From Saprospiraceae bacterium (GTDB lineage: Bacteria; Bacteroidota; Bacteroidia; Chitinophagales; Saprospiraceae): a DNA stretch of 64,000 nucleotides. Location: the NCBI GenBank assembly GCA_028282725.1, contig JANQHF010000073.1:1-64000 (forward strand), read 5' to 3'. This document shows positions 55,136 to 64,000 of the stretch, piece by piece. Made by a program: the position numbers and the translations under genes. Numbering within the stretch: the first letter of the stretch is position 1; the number at the start of each line of letters is the position of its first letter. The notes under the pieces are model-generated. The model worked only from the letters and a program-made list of their open reading frames with translations. It ran no database searches and was not told the DNA's origin.

Positions 55136-56503
55136 TTAATCGGTGTAAAAGGCTCCAAAAACGATCATCATTTCATCCTCACTAAGCAGGCCAAACCTCA
55201 ACGTGCGACTGGTCGTATTGTTATAGGTGGCCCTGGCTGTAAACCCATGACCCTTCTCCAGGATAATAGGAGGATCAAATGTCACCAAAGGTGGATGTTC
55301 CCAATCATTCGTGAAGTATACCAATTCTCCATTCCGGTCTCCACCTTTGATATAGATTTCAAATTCCGTCATATGTTGATGTGCATGCGAAGTCAGTTGA
55401 AAGACATGCATTCTTTCATTGAACGTACTGGCTCTTTCCAGGGTGGTGATCTCTCCGGCCGGAAGTCTTATATCTTCATAACTTTCAAATAAATTCTCTG
55501 CTACATACTGCACCGCACTCTTGTCAAGTGTATGTAAGTTGACAGATATCTCGCCTTCCTTCACCTCATCGGTCCGATTGACGTAATGAGAATTGAGGTC
55601 GAATCCCGTATTCTCAGGAATGCGCAGGGCCACTCCAGCTGGAAAACTATAGTCCACGTTTCTCCATTGAGTACCAAATACGAATCTTTGATTCAGTACA
55701 GAAGCTGCGGTGAGTATATTGAAATTGCCGTCTTCATCATAGAAGTCACGGTAGGACTCACTTACAGGTTGGTTTCCATTGGGATAATCATACAAGATGA
55801 AATGATGGCTGCCTTCTCTCATGGCAATTTGTACGCGGTTGACGAAAAGATCTTCGTCATTATCCAACTCTTTGTAGTAGAAGAATTCCCGTTCGCTTTT
55901 GGGTTGAATATCGAAAGGTCCGATATTCAATTGAAGACCACTACCAGGGGGCATCAGTCGTTCGAAAGGTTCTGTTGGTAATTCAAACCTTTTGGTATCC
56001 ATCAATAATTCGATATTGGCCACATTTCCTGTATCAGGTGCCCCTTTTATGATCCATTCCGTAATAAATCTCAATTCTCCATTTGTGAGCGCCTGACCAC
56101 CCAAAGGCATCAATTCTCCGTATCCGGGATGATCATCATAGAAATGAGCATAGTCCGGGAAGTTGATTTTTTCCCAAAGAAAGCTATTGTGAATGCTTTG
56201 CAAGCCTTTTGTCCCGACCAATAGCAGGCCATCTGCACGAGCCGCCTCATTGTGCGGTAGACGATTGACCAATTGATTGTAAGATTCACCTTTAGCAAGG
56301 ATGAGATTGGATTGCCTGGCAAATGAAGTACCTGTCTGGTGACAAGTAACACAATTCTTATCCCAGATCTCCGTCTGAATTATATCATAGGTACTGAGCG
56401 CTTCCTCTGCCATGATGGGTTCGGTCTCATCAGGACTATCTGTACAGCCGGTCAGCATCAGTGTCAATATGGAAAAGGGTAGAATGATATTTCGTATAAT
56501 CAT
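55136..56503 (-). CDS. Lipoprotein with c-type haem motif and copper type II monooxygenase-like domain
   Basis: The 455-residue protein has a lipoprotein signal (LTLMLTGC, Cys20). A cytochrome c-like N-terminal part follows with CVTCH at 51-55, and ELMPLGGQALTNGELRFITEWI lies near 129, with Met as possible axial ligand. The C-terminal two thirds resemble the copper type II ascorbate-dependent monooxygenase fold (PHM/DBH): REGSHHFILYDYPNG near 228, FDLNSHYVNRTD near 300, TSHAHQHMTEFEIYIKGG near 371 and a final MMIVFGAFYTD. The His clusters and Met are consistent with two copper sites. A haem-copper monooxygenase on one lipid-anchored chain could hydroxylate an exported substrate. The substrate is unknown. 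Confidence 0.82.
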   Translation of the reverse strand: MIIRNIILPFSILTLMLTGCTDSPDETEPIMAEEALSTYDIIQTEIWDKNCVTCHQTGTSFARQSNLILAKGESYNQLVNRLPHNEAARADGLLLVGTKGLQSIHNSFLWEKINFPDYAHFYDDHPGYGELMPLGGQALTNGELRFITEWIIKGAPDTGNVANIELLMDTKRFELPTEPFERLMPPGSGLQLNIGPFDIQPKSEREFFYYKELDNDEDLFVNRVQIAMREGSHHFILYDYPNGNQPVSESYRDFYDEDGNFNILTAASVLNQRFVFGTQWRNVDYSFPAGVALRIPENTGFDLNSHYVNRTDEVKEGEISVNLHTLDKSAVQYVAENLFESYEDIRLPAGEITTLERASTFNERMHVFQLTSHAHQHMTEFEIYIKGGDRNGELVYFTNDWEHPPLVTFDPPIILEKGHGFTARATYNNTTSRTLRFGLLSEDEMMIVFGAFYTD

Positions 56504-56786
56504 AACGAGAATGTTGTCCTATAAACGATCGACATCAAGATACGCATTGTCGATGGTTCTATCTTTCGATAATCTTAACGCACACTTAATCAATTCACTA
56601 TTGTGATTTCACTCCTTTAGAAATAAGTACAATTCTATAGGACATAAAGGATGATTCCTTTTGAATATCCTGAATTTAGACCTTTCTTTGCGCCTCTGAA
56701 AAGTCCTTGTTCAGACAAACAAATTGTTTTAATGGGCGTCCCTGAACAAGTTGATCCTTGGATCATTTAGTCAAGAAATCGTTGCA

Positions 56787-57722
56787 ATGAGTGAAATAAA
56801 AACATGTGTGATCATTGGAAGTGGTCCTGCCGGTTATACAGCTGCCATTTATGCTGCAAGAGCAGGTATGGATCCTATTGTTTATACCGGTCCGGAACCT
56901 GGTGGTCAATTGATGATCACTACGGATGTAGAAAATTATCCTGGCTATCCGGAGGGCATTATGGGTCCTGAAATGATGGAGGATTTTAGAAAACAGGCAG
57001 AGCGATTTGGCACTGAAGTAAAGTATGAGATGATAACGAAGGTGGATTTTACGGGACCCGTTCATTCCATTTGGACAGAAGGTGGCGAAGAGATCAAGGC
57101 TCATACCGTTATCATTTCAACCGGAGCCAGTGCAAAATGGCTGGGGCTCGAATCCGAGCAACGATTGATGAATAAAGGTGTTTCCGCATGTGCCGTGTGC
57201 GACGGGTTTTTCTTCAAGGGGCTTGAGGTGGCACTTGTCGGAGGCGGAGATACAGCCGCTGAAGAAGCTACCTACCTTGCGAAACTTTGTCCGAAAGTCC
57301 ACATGCTGGTTAGGAGAGATGAAATGAGAGCTTCAAAGATCATGAGACAGAGAGTACTCGATACACCAAATATTGAAATTCATTGGAACACAGAGGCTGT
57401 CGAAGTTTTGGGAGATGAGGAAGTCGCTGGTGTCAGAATCGTGAACAATAAAACGAAGGAAGAATCGACCATCGATGTTAAAGGATTCTTTGTAGCAATC
57501 GGCCATAAGCCAAATACCGATATTTTCAAGGGTTGGCTTGAAATGGATGACACCGGTTATCTGCTGATCCAACCGGGAACATCTAAAACGAAAGTTCCCG
57601 GAGTGTTTGCCTCGGGTGATGCAGCAGACAAGGTGTATCGCCAGGCGGTTACCGCAGCAGGGACCGGATGCATGGCTACGCTGGACGCCGAGCGCTACCT
57701 GGTAGAACACGGTGTTATCTGA
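56787..57722 (+). CDS. trxB: Thioredoxin-disulfide reductase
   Basis: I choose the ATG at 56787 (311 residues), because the upstream TTG at 56751 adds a non-conserved extension. CVIIGSGPAGYTAAIYAARAG is the FAD-binding GxGxxG site. GGQLMITTDVENYPGYPEGI follows, the redox centre is SACAVCDGFFFKG near residue 135, and VALVGGGDTAAEEATYLAKL is the NADPH site. VPGVFASGDAADKVYRQAVT binds FAD at the C-terminus. It reduces cytoplasmic thioredoxin with NADPH. Length and motif spacing are those of the low-molecular-weight bacterial enzyme. It may be cotranscribed with the unknown exported protein 38 bases downstream. Confidence 0.96.
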   Translation: MSEIKTCVIIGSGPAGYTAAIYAARAGMDPIVYTGPEPGGQLMITTDVENYPGYPEGIMGPEMMEDFRKQAERFGTEVKYEMITKVDFTGPVHSIWTEGGEEIKAHTVIISTGASAKWLGLESEQRLMNKGVSACAVCDGFFFKGLEVALVGGGDTAAEEATYLAKLCPKVHMLVRRDEMRASKIMRQRVLDTPNIEIHWNTEAVEVLGDEEVAGVRIVNNKTKEESTIDVKGFFVAIGHKPNTDIFKGWLEMDDTGYLLIQPGTSKTKVPGVFASGDAADKVYRQAVTAAGTGCMATLDAERYLVEHGVI

Positions 57723-57760
57723 TTGTGGAGCACATTACGGTCTCAAACCGTTCTAATGGT

Positions 57761-58468
57761 ATGAAGACAGCTACTCTTCTTGTATTTCTTTGTTCATTTC
57801 TTTGTCTTTCAGGTCAGAACACCATGACGACCCAGGCTGTCGAAATGAAAGCCATGCAGCGCTATGAGTCAATGGCATTAAAGAATAAAACAGTCGGAAT
57901 ATCAACCCAGCCCTACAATGATATTGATGGCAGCCCATATTATTATGACAAGAAATGTACTGCAACCCTGATCCAGCACAACGGGGACTCAATTCACGGT
58001 ATTCCGCTTCAACTAGATCTGTATGCGGGGGAATTTGTGTATACAAATAGCGAAGGAGAAGAACTCTTCTTGGAAAGTAAATATTTCCGGGAAATCAGAA
58101 TTCAAAATGAATCAACAAGAGATGTCTTCAGAAGGGCTTTTCCTCAACAACCCAATAAGTTTTCAATAATAGAATTTGAAGGTGATGGCTTTATGGTGAT
58201 CCGTGACCCCTTGGTTAAACTCGTTGAGATGTCCATGATCGTTGCCGGACAGAGACAGAATACCAGTCGCTTCGAAAAAGGGACTTCATACTTTTTAGTG
58301 GAAGGTGAGCAACATCGCGAATTGACATTGAAAAAGAAAAAATTCTTTAAGGCATTCAACAAAGAAGAGCAGAAGAAAATGATGGACTATGCAAAGGAAA
58401 ATGGTTTTAAATTTGAGAAAAACAGTGATTTCTTTAAGTTGATCAGTTTCGTGAAGTCAGCCGAATAG
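57761..58468 (+). CDS. Exported protein of unknown function
   Basis: The ATG at 57761 (235 residues) starts a signal peptide (MKTATLLVFLCSFLCLSGQ). Longer starts inside trxB are rejected. The mature protein has no family I recognise. It contains GSPYYYDKKCTATLIQHNGD and GIPLQLDLYAGEFVYTNSEG near residue 85, IRDPLVKLVEMSMIVAGQRQ near 150, and a Lys-rich C-terminal helix (LKKKKFFKAFNKEEQKKMMD). The pattern of short beta strands followed by a basic helix resembles small Bacteroidota exported proteins of unknown role. It lies between trxB and the cytochrome c gene. Confidence 0.75.
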   Translation: MKTATLLVFLCSFLCLSGQNTMTTQAVEMKAMQRYESMALKNKTVGISTQPYNDIDGSPYYYDKKCTATLIQHNGDSIHGIPLQLDLYAGEFVYTNSEGEELFLESKYFREIRIQNESTRDVFRRAFPQQPNKFSIIEFEGDGFMVIRDPLVKLVEMSMIVAGQRQNTSRFEKGTSYFLVEGEQHRELTLKKKKFFKAFNKEEQKKMMDYAKENGFKFEKNSDFFKLISFVKSAE

Positions 58469-58585
58469 ACAGACCGTTCAGGAACTCGTGATCGTACAGA
58501 ATTGGCAAAGCATCAAAAATCGTGCACATTTTAGAGCAAAAGTTTTTAGATTCGCAGCGAGCCATCATCGTTTAATCAGAATACA

Positions 58586-58990
58586 ATGAAGCAATCATTT
58601 TTTATCGCAAGCCTCTTCATTTGTGGTGTACTTTTGACAGCTGCATGCAGTGGCAAATCGGATTCGGAATCCTCAACTTCCAACAGTGAAAAGACGCCCG
58701 CGAAGACAGAAACTGCCAGTACCGGGAAAAAAACTGACGACACAAAAAAGGCAGCAGGCACTAATCGAAAAGGCAGATTGGTTTACAAACAATACTGCGT
58801 CATTTGTCATGGTGCCGATGGGAAACTTGGTGTTAGTGATGCCAAAGATCTCAGTGTTTCAACAATTGATATGGAAGAAAGAATCAACCAGATCACTAAT
58901 GGTAAAGGTCTCATGACACCTTACAAGGATATATTAAGTGAAGAACAAATCCAATCAGTGGCTGAATATCTGGACGAATTGCTCCAATAA
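58586..58990 (+). CDS. Small cytochrome c lipoprotein
   Basis: The 134-residue protein has a lipoprotein signal (GVLLTAAC, Cys21) and a Ser/Thr/Lys-rich linker of about 40 residues. A class I cytochrome c domain follows: QYCVICHGADGKLGV (haem motif CxxCH near residue 71), KDLSVS, ITNGKGLMTPYKDILSEEQI (Met axial ligand) and VAEYLDELLQ. It should be anchored in a membrane and carry electrons outside the cytoplasm. The TonB receptor frame starts inside its 3' end and overlaps it by 53 bases, which suggests translational coupling. Confidence 0.9.
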   Translation: MKQSFFIASLFICGVLLTAACSGKSDSESSTSNSEKTPAKTETASTGKKTDDTKKAAGTNRKGRLVYKQYCVICHGADGKLGVSDAKDLSVSTIDMEERINQITNGKGLMTPYKDILSEEQIQSVAEYLDELLQ

Positions 58991-61028
58991 TATCAATTCA
59001 CTATTCAAACCGCTTCATCTTCCCTTCTGCTTACTGATCGTCCTTTGTGACTTGTATGGTCAGACAGACACCTTGTCGATAGATACCATTTATATCTCAG
59101 CCGGGCGAGTGAGAACGACATATCTGACCGTTCCGGCTTCTGTCACACAGATCAATCTAAAGGATCGAAACCAAAACATCTCACACTCCTCACTGCAAGA
59201 GTCCGTTAGTGAGGTGCCTGGCTTATTTGCGCTGAATGGACAAAATTTTGCACAGGATCTTAGAATTTCCATCAGGGGATTTGGCGCTCGTTCTGCGTTT
59301 GGCATCCGGGGAATAAAATTATTGATAGATGGCATCCCGGAGACTACCCCTGACGGACAAGGACAATTAGATAATATTGCCGTATCCGAGGTCTCTTCCA
59401 TAGAAGTTCTGCAAGGTGCCAGTGCAGCACAATATGGAAATGCTGCTGGTGGTGTCATTGAGCTGACTACTACTGACCTGGAAGGCGATCCGGGAAGCGA
59501 GGTGTCCATTAGAACTGGTTCCTATAGTCTCCAACATTACAGGATCAGTAGTCGACTTAAGTTCGGAAGAACACGGCTCTATTTCGGGGGGGATCACATG
59601 CGTTCAGATGGATACCGCGAACATAGTAGGGTACGACAAACCAACTTGTTAGGTAAATCGAAAACGACTTTTTCTGAACATTCATCACTGACATGGCAGT
59701 TGAGCTATCTCACTAGTCCGACCGCTGAAGACCCGGGTGGTATTCATTTAGAGCAGGCCACCGATTTTCCTGCTTCAGCAAGAGATCGAAATGTTCTATT
59801 CGATGCCGGAGAATCCATTGATCACTGGAAATCTTCTTTAAAGTTCGATCTGTCAATAAATCCAAATTTGGATTTGGACATCAGTGGTTTCTTTTCAGGG
59901 CGCAACTTTGATGGTCGTCTCCCATTTCAAAATGGTGGTGCAATCGACTTGAGCAGGATTTATGGAGGGCAAATGACGCAATTGATCCATACCAAAATTA
60001 CCGATACCTGGATCAACAAACTTTCCTTCGGGTTTGAATACTGGTCACAACGAGATGATCGCGAACGCTTTGAAAATAATGAAGGAATCAGAGGGGCACA
60101 GACGCTTTCCCAAAATGAACGATTCAAGAATTTTGGAATCTATTTACTTGACCAGTGGTCCGGAGGGGATTGGACGCTAAAGGCCTCCTTGCGCTATGAC
60201 AATAATGACATTAGTATTGAAGATAATTTTCTTTCAAATGGTGATGACAGCGGAGAGAGAAAATTTAATTCATTTAACCAACACCTCGGTCTTCTGCGCC
60301 GGCTTGACGGTCACGCAATATTCCTCAACTACAGCACGAGTTTTGAAACCCCTCTGCTGAGTGAATTATCGGCCAATCCCGATGGATCAGGTGGTTTTAA
60401 CGCATCCCTGGAGCCCATGAAAGCAAGATCGGTAGAGCTGGGAGTAAAAGGTTTATTAAAGACTGTTCAATATGCCCTTACTCTATTTCACATTGATTCA
60501 AGAGACGAGCTTCTCCCATTTGAAATCCAGGATTTTCCGGGCCGGACTTTTTTCAGGAATGCAGGGAAGACCAGGCGTACCGGACTCGAAGCTATGTTGA
60601 GGTATAATGGATGGAAACACTTTGAAATTTCAGGGATCTATTCCATTTCGAATTTTACATTTGAAGACTATAGGGTTGAAGGTACTGATCTATCAGGATT
60701 CAGACTGCCTGGAATTCCAAGACATCAGTTTTCATCTTCCTTAACATTCCATCCGGATCCACTGTTTATCAGGATGAGCGGCCAATACTTCAGTTCACTG
60801 TTTCTGACCGATACCAACGATGTTCGGGTCGATTCCTATTCCATCTTCAATGCCCGGATGGGGTATGAAATGGCGGTACAGGATGTGGCAATGAATTTTT
60901 ACATGGGATTGAATAATATCTTTTCGGAATCATACTTTGATAATGTAAGGTTAAATGCCTTCGGCAATCGATTTTATGAACCAGCCGCAAGAATAAATAT
61001 AGAAGCTGGAGTTAACCTTAAATTTTAA
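58938..61028 (+). CDS. TonB-dependent outer membrane receptor
   Basis: The start is uncertain. GTG at 58938 is the only ordinary start codon upstream of the hydrophobic export segment (LHLPFCLLIVLCDLYGQ) and gives 696 residues. The plug domain has SLQESVSEVPGLFALN, LRISIRGFGARSAFGIRG and QLDNIAVSEVSSIEVLQGASA, then QYGNAAGGVIELTT. The barrel follows to a C-terminal INIEAGVNLKF. There is no carboxypeptidase-like N-terminal extension, so it is an iron-complex/cobalamin-type receptor rather than SusC-type. GGIHLEQA, DNNDISIED and NPDGSGGFNASLEP-type segments fit the family. The cargo is unknown, and the upstream cytochrome gene gives no clear hint. Confidence 0.88.
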   Translation: MKNKSNQWLNIWTNCSNNINSLFKPLHLPFCLLIVLCDLYGQTDTLSIDTIYISAGRVRTTYLTVPASVTQINLKDRNQNISHSSLQESVSEVPGLFALNGQNFAQDLRISIRGFGARSAFGIRGIKLLIDGIPETTPDGQGQLDNIAVSEVSSIEVLQGASAAQYGNAAGGVIELTTTDLEGDPGSEVSIRTGSYSLQHYRISSRLKFGRTRLYFGGDHMRSDGYREHSRVRQTNLLGKSKTTFSEHSSLTWQLSYLTSPTAEDPGGIHLEQATDFPASARDRNVLFDAGESIDHWKSSLKFDLSINPNLDLDISGFFSGRNFDGRLPFQNGGAIDLSRIYGGQMTQLIHTKITDTWINKLSFGFEYWSQRDDRERFENNEGIRGAQTLSQNERFKNFGIYLLDQWSGGDWTLKASLRYDNNDISIEDNFLSNGDDSGERKFNSFNQHLGLLRRLDGHAIFLNYSTSFETPLLSELSANPDGSGGFNASLEPMKARSVELGVKGLLKTVQYALTLFHIDSRDELLPFEIQDFPGRTFFRNAGKTRRTGLEAMLRYNGWKHFEISGIYSISNFTFEDYRVEGTDLSGFRLPGIPRHQFSSSLTFHPDPLFIRMSGQYFSSLFLTDTNDVRVDSYSIFNARMGYEMAVQDVAMNFYMGLNNIFSESYFDNVRLNAFGNRFYEPAARINIEAGVNLKF

Positions 61029-61186
61029 ACACAGACCTGAATTTTGATGTCAGAATTTTCCTTTATTACCCATGGAGGTTCAATTTGATTTCAGGAAGTT
61101 GAGATGATAGTGGAGGAATCTAATTCTTTGCTCTTTTTTCCAACCATTTTCTTCTATCTTGACACTACAACTTTCTACGCTGATAC

Positions 61187-61209
61187 GTAATGATATATAG
61201 CATCATTAC
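61187..61209 (+). promoter_or_regulatory. Perfect inverted repeat before the SusC-type gene
   Basis: GTAATGAT (61187-61194) and ATCATTAC (61202-61209) form an 8-base perfect stem with a seven-base loop, ending 26 bases before the ATG at 61236. It may be an operator or a leader hairpin. Confidence 0.4.
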
Positions 61210-61235
61210 TCTTAATTAATAACATAACAAACATT

Positions 61236-64000
61236 ATGAAAAGACTATTGGTAAGTTTATTTTTTTCATCTCTGACTTTGGTGCTCGGGGCACAGGTATC
61301 TGTTTCCGGTATCGTCACGGATCAGACAGGAAGTCCACTGATCGGTGTGAATATACTGGAGTCAGGGACTTCCAATGGAACCATTTCCGATATTGATGGT
61401 TCTTACTCAATCACCGTTGCTAATGGAGCAACGTTGACGTTTAGCTTCACAGGAATGAAGACCATTGATGAATTGGTCGCAGGCCGTACATCAATTGATG
61501 TAATAATGGCGGAGGATGCGGCCCTCCTGGATGAAGTGATTGTTTCCGCCCTTGGTTTTAAAGTGAAGAAGGACGAGACAGGGTCTACGGCATCCGTTGT
61601 CAAACCGGACGATATTTATCGATCTGGTGAAAATACTTTGTTAAATTCACTGGGGGCTAAAGCTTCAAATGTCCAGATCTCGAGGTCAAACGGTGACCCC
61701 GGTGCAGGTGCAACTATTCGTATTCGCGGTGCCAACAGTATCTCCGGTTCTTCCAATCCCCTGATCATACTTGATGGAGTACCAATTGCTAATAACACGC
61801 AATACGGTGGTGGAAATAATGCAACTGGCGGAAGAACGGGAGGAACCTCTCAGCAATCCCGGCTGAATGACTTGAATCCTGCCGATATTGAATCCGTTCA
61901 GATTCTGAAAGGAGCTTCCGCTGCAGCCCTTTGGGGATCGCGAGCTTCGAATGGTGTGTTGGTTATTACTACCAAGGAGGGAAGCCTCGGAAAGCCTAAA
62001 ATCAGTTATAAGATAACCAAATCCTTTGATGAGGTCAACCAGCGATACGAACTCCAGGATGTTTGGGGGCAGGGAAGAGCTGGAAGCTATTCACCTACCC
62101 GAGCTGAAGCCTGGGGCGATTATATTCCCGACCGATCCGGGGGTGCCGATGTTGTAGATCAGGGTGGACAATACTTTGAAGCTGAAGATGGCACCCGGTA
62201 CTACCCGATAGACGAAAAGAATTCCAGAGAAACTTTCAACGATAGTAATTGGGACGGAGTGTTCCAAACCGGTGGATTCTTACAGCATGATTTGAGTATC
62301 AGCGGAGGTACTGATAAGTCGACTTACTTCTTTAGCATGGGTAGAATGGACCAGGAAGGCATAATACGAGAAAGTTTTTACGATCGTACCAATGTTCGAT
62401 TAAACAACAAATTCTTCTTTACCGATTGGTTGACAATGTCTTCAAAGGCAGCATTTACCAATTCACAGTCCAACCGGATTCAACAGAGTTCGAATACAGC
62501 AGGCTTACTTCTGGGTCTGTTAAGAACGCCACCCGATTTTAATCAGGAGGATTATATTGGAACGTACTTCAACAATGGCGGTGAAGCTTTTCCATTGAGA
62601 CACCGCTCCTATAGAAGGTACCTTGGAAACAACACAAATCCAATCTATAACAATCCGCTATGGACCATCTTCGAACAAGATGCTACTACCAAGGTGAATC
62701 GTTTTATCATGTCAGCAGAAATCGATATTACGCCTACCGATTTTATGAATATCACTTTGAGAGGTGGAGTGGATACATATGATGACAAGAGAGCCTATTT
62801 TTTCCCGATTGGGTCCGCAGGGGGCAGGGTGAATGGCTGGTTCACAGAGGATATTCTGGGTAGACAGGAACTCAACTTTGATGCCATTGCCAGAGCCAAC
62901 TTTGACCTTACGGATGACATAGGTCTGGTGGCTAGTGTCGGATGGAATATTAACGATCGCAGGTTAACTTCGAACACAGCCGAAATCATTGGCTTCCTTG
63001 TCAACGCCCGAAAGCAAACAACGGATTTAAATACAGCAGCGGAATCTTCAACTGTTGCAAATTCAAAAACGAATTTGAGATCAAATCGTGGTTATGGCAC
63101 ATTGGGCTTTGACATCTTGGATAAAATCTTCATTAATGCTTCAGGAGCCATTGAAGCTGCATCTACAGTTTCGAAGAACTTCTTCTACCCTGCTGTTGAC
63201 GTAGCATACCAATTGATTGAACCCAACAACATTAATAACTCTACAATCAGTTTTGCAAAAGTTCGTGCATCCTGGGGTAAGGTGGGCATAGCTCCACCTG
63301 CTCACGCTGCTCAGACACTGGCTGAAGGAGGATTTTCATATTCCACATATAGTGATCCACTGAGTATAGGATTATTCGGAGGGGGTTTCCGATTGGATGA
63401 TGACAGGGGTAATCCGGACCTCGAGCCCGAAATCAAAACAGAGTGGGAAATTGGAGCCGACTTAAGATTCTTCCAGGATCGTCTTGCTTTGGGAATGACT
63501 TATTACCAAAATGATATTGAAGGAATTATCATTCGTACTGACCTGACTCCTTCCTTTGGGTTTGATACACAAATATCAAATGCCGCTTCCATGGAGAACA
63601 AAGGATTTGAGTGGGATTTGGACTATTCAGTCTTTAATAATGGCGATTGGAATATTGGCGTATATGCCAACTGGGCTACAAATGACAACCTCGTTACAAG
63701 TTTGGCAGGAACGGAAACTATTGACCTTTCAGGAGGATCCGTTAGTTCCAGGGCAATTGCCGGACAACCCCTTGGAACTCTTTTCGGTACAGGCTCAGTA
63801 ACGGATGAGGCAGGAAACTTTGTTTTGAATGACGATGGATTCCCGATGACCACTCCCAGCCCTATTGTATTGGGAGATCCTAACCCGGATTGGCGGGGAG
63901 GTTTTGGTATTCGGGTTAATTTCAAGGGATTCGCATTCAATGCACTATTGGAGCACTCACAGGGAGGTGTGTTCATGCCAAGAACACTGCACGTTTTGAA
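61236..64000 (+). CDS. SusC/RagA-family TonB-linked outer membrane protein (partial, runs off the end)
   Basis: The ATG at 61236 opens a frame that stays open to the end of the window (over 920 residues). The signal peptide is MKRLLVSLFFSSLTLVLGAQ. A carboxypeptidase-D-like domain follows (SGIVTDQTGSPLIGVNILES, DIDGSYSITV), then a TonB box region (LLDEVIVSALGFKVKKDETG). The SusC plug has IRIRGANSISGSSNPLIILD and ILKGASAAALWGSRASNGVL. Barrel segments such as VRASWGKVGIA and NPDLEPEIKTEWEIGADLRF are typical of SusC/RagA. The C-terminal barrel strands and the expected SusD-type partner lie beyond 64000. It imports a glycan, peptide or other large nutrient, but the substrate cannot be told from this part. 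Confidence 0.92.
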   Translation, partial: MKRLLVSLFFSSLTLVLGAQVSVSGIVTDQTGSPLIGVNILESGTSNGTISDIDGSYSITVANGATLTFSFTGMKTIDELVAGRTSIDVIMAEDAALLDEVIVSALGFKVKKDETGSTASVVKPDDIYRSGENTLLNSLGAKASNVQISRSNGDPGAGATIRIRGANSISGSSNPLIILDGVPIANNTQYGGGNNATGGRTGGTSQQSRLNDLNPADIESVQILKGASAAALWGSRASNGVLVITTKEGSLGKPKISYKITKSFDEVNQRYELQDVWGQGRAGSYSPTRAEAWGDYIPDRSGGADVVDQGGQYFEAEDGTRYYPIDEKNSRETFNDSNWDGVFQTGGFLQHDLSISGGTDKSTYFFSMGRMDQEGIIRESFYDRTNVRLNNKFFFTDWLTMSSKAAFTNSQSNRIQQSSNTAGLLLGLLRTPPDFNQEDYIGTYFNNGGEAFPLRHRSYRRYLGNNTNPIYNNPLWTIFEQDATTKVNRFIMSAEIDITPTDFMNITLRGGVDTYDDKRAYFFPIGSAGGRVNGWFTEDILGRQELNFDAIARANFDLTDDIGLVASVGWNINDRRLTSNTAEIIGFLVNARKQTTDLNTAAESSTVANSKTNLRSNRGYGTLGFDILDKIFINASGAIEAASTVSKNFFYPAVDVAYQLIEPNNINNSTISFAKVRASWGKVGIAPPAHAAQTLAEGGFSYSTYSDPLSIGLFGGGFRLDDDRGNPDLEPEIKTEWEIGADLRFFQDRLALGMTYYQNDIEGIIIRTDLTPSFGFDTQISNAASMENKGFEWDLDYSVFNNGDWNIGVYANWATNDNLVTSLAGTETIDLSGGSVSSRAIAGQPLGTLFGTGSVTDEAGNFVLNDDGFPMTTPSPIVLGDPNPDWRGGFGIRVNFKGFAFNALLEHSQGGVFMPRTLHVL

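Noticed and set aside
1..64000. CRISPR arrays, prophage, insertion sequences, rRNA operon, riboswitches
   Set aside because: I saw no repeat-spacer pattern, no integrase, transposase or phage structural gene, no rRNA sequence and no recognisable riboswitch core in the window.

Overview
The window looks like chromosomal DNA of a free-living member of the Bacteroidota, most likely the Saprospiria (a family-level guess). The reasons are as follows. Several giant secreted proteins end in type IX secretion (T9SS) type A sorting domains. A SusC/RagA-type TonB receptor runs off the right edge. The prolyl-tRNA synthetase is of the archaeal/eukaryotic type that Bacteroidota use. Promoter -7 boxes fit the Bacteroidota consensus TAnnTTTG. 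There are no phage, transposase, CRISPR or rRNA genes.

Left part (1-6100): a decayed zone. It holds two gene remnants back to back (a T9SS sorting-domain fragment and the C-terminus of a Cys/Met-metabolism PLP enzyme), an IPTLxxWG-CTERM beta-propeller protein, a DUF2911 protein, a tRNA-Leu(GAG)-like sequence with structural defects, an M12B-type metalloprotease split by a one-base frameshift exactly at its zinc motif, a DJ-1/PfpI protein, and a five-copy 18-bp tandem repeat. Middle-left (6100-12000): dnaE, then two exported thioredoxin-fold proteins, a low-molecular-weight phosphatase and a CAP-domain protein.

Centre (12300-47030): a cluster of giant surface proteins. Four of them (12298-16389, 24497-28927, 31706-36184, 37435-46020) share a C-terminal architecture: a carboxypeptidase-regulatory-like fold, a dockerin-like double calcium loop, a cohesin-like beta domain and a T9SS sorting domain. 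Between them lie a PKD-like repeat protein, a FadL-type porin, an Arg/Ser-rich exported protein, proS, an intact M12B metalloprotease and a Trp-rich exported protein. Two orphan LytTR response regulators of identical length, both read from TTG starts, follow the two largest giants. I regard this group as the best candidate for an undescribed system: a surface matrix whose units carry both halves of a cohesin-dockerin-like pair, with local regulators.

Right part (47100-64000): a probable operon with an EamA-type transporter, a DUF3604 lipoprotein, a parvulin-type isomerase, a HupE/UreJ protein and an aldo/keto reductase. It is followed by a YCII lipoprotein, a tocopherol-cyclase-like protein with a short ankyrin protein, a haem/copper monooxygenase-like lipoprotein, trxB, an unknown exported protein, a cytochrome c lipoprotein overlapping a TonB receptor, and the start of a SusC-type receptor. 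All calls come from reading the sequence and family memory. No database search was run.
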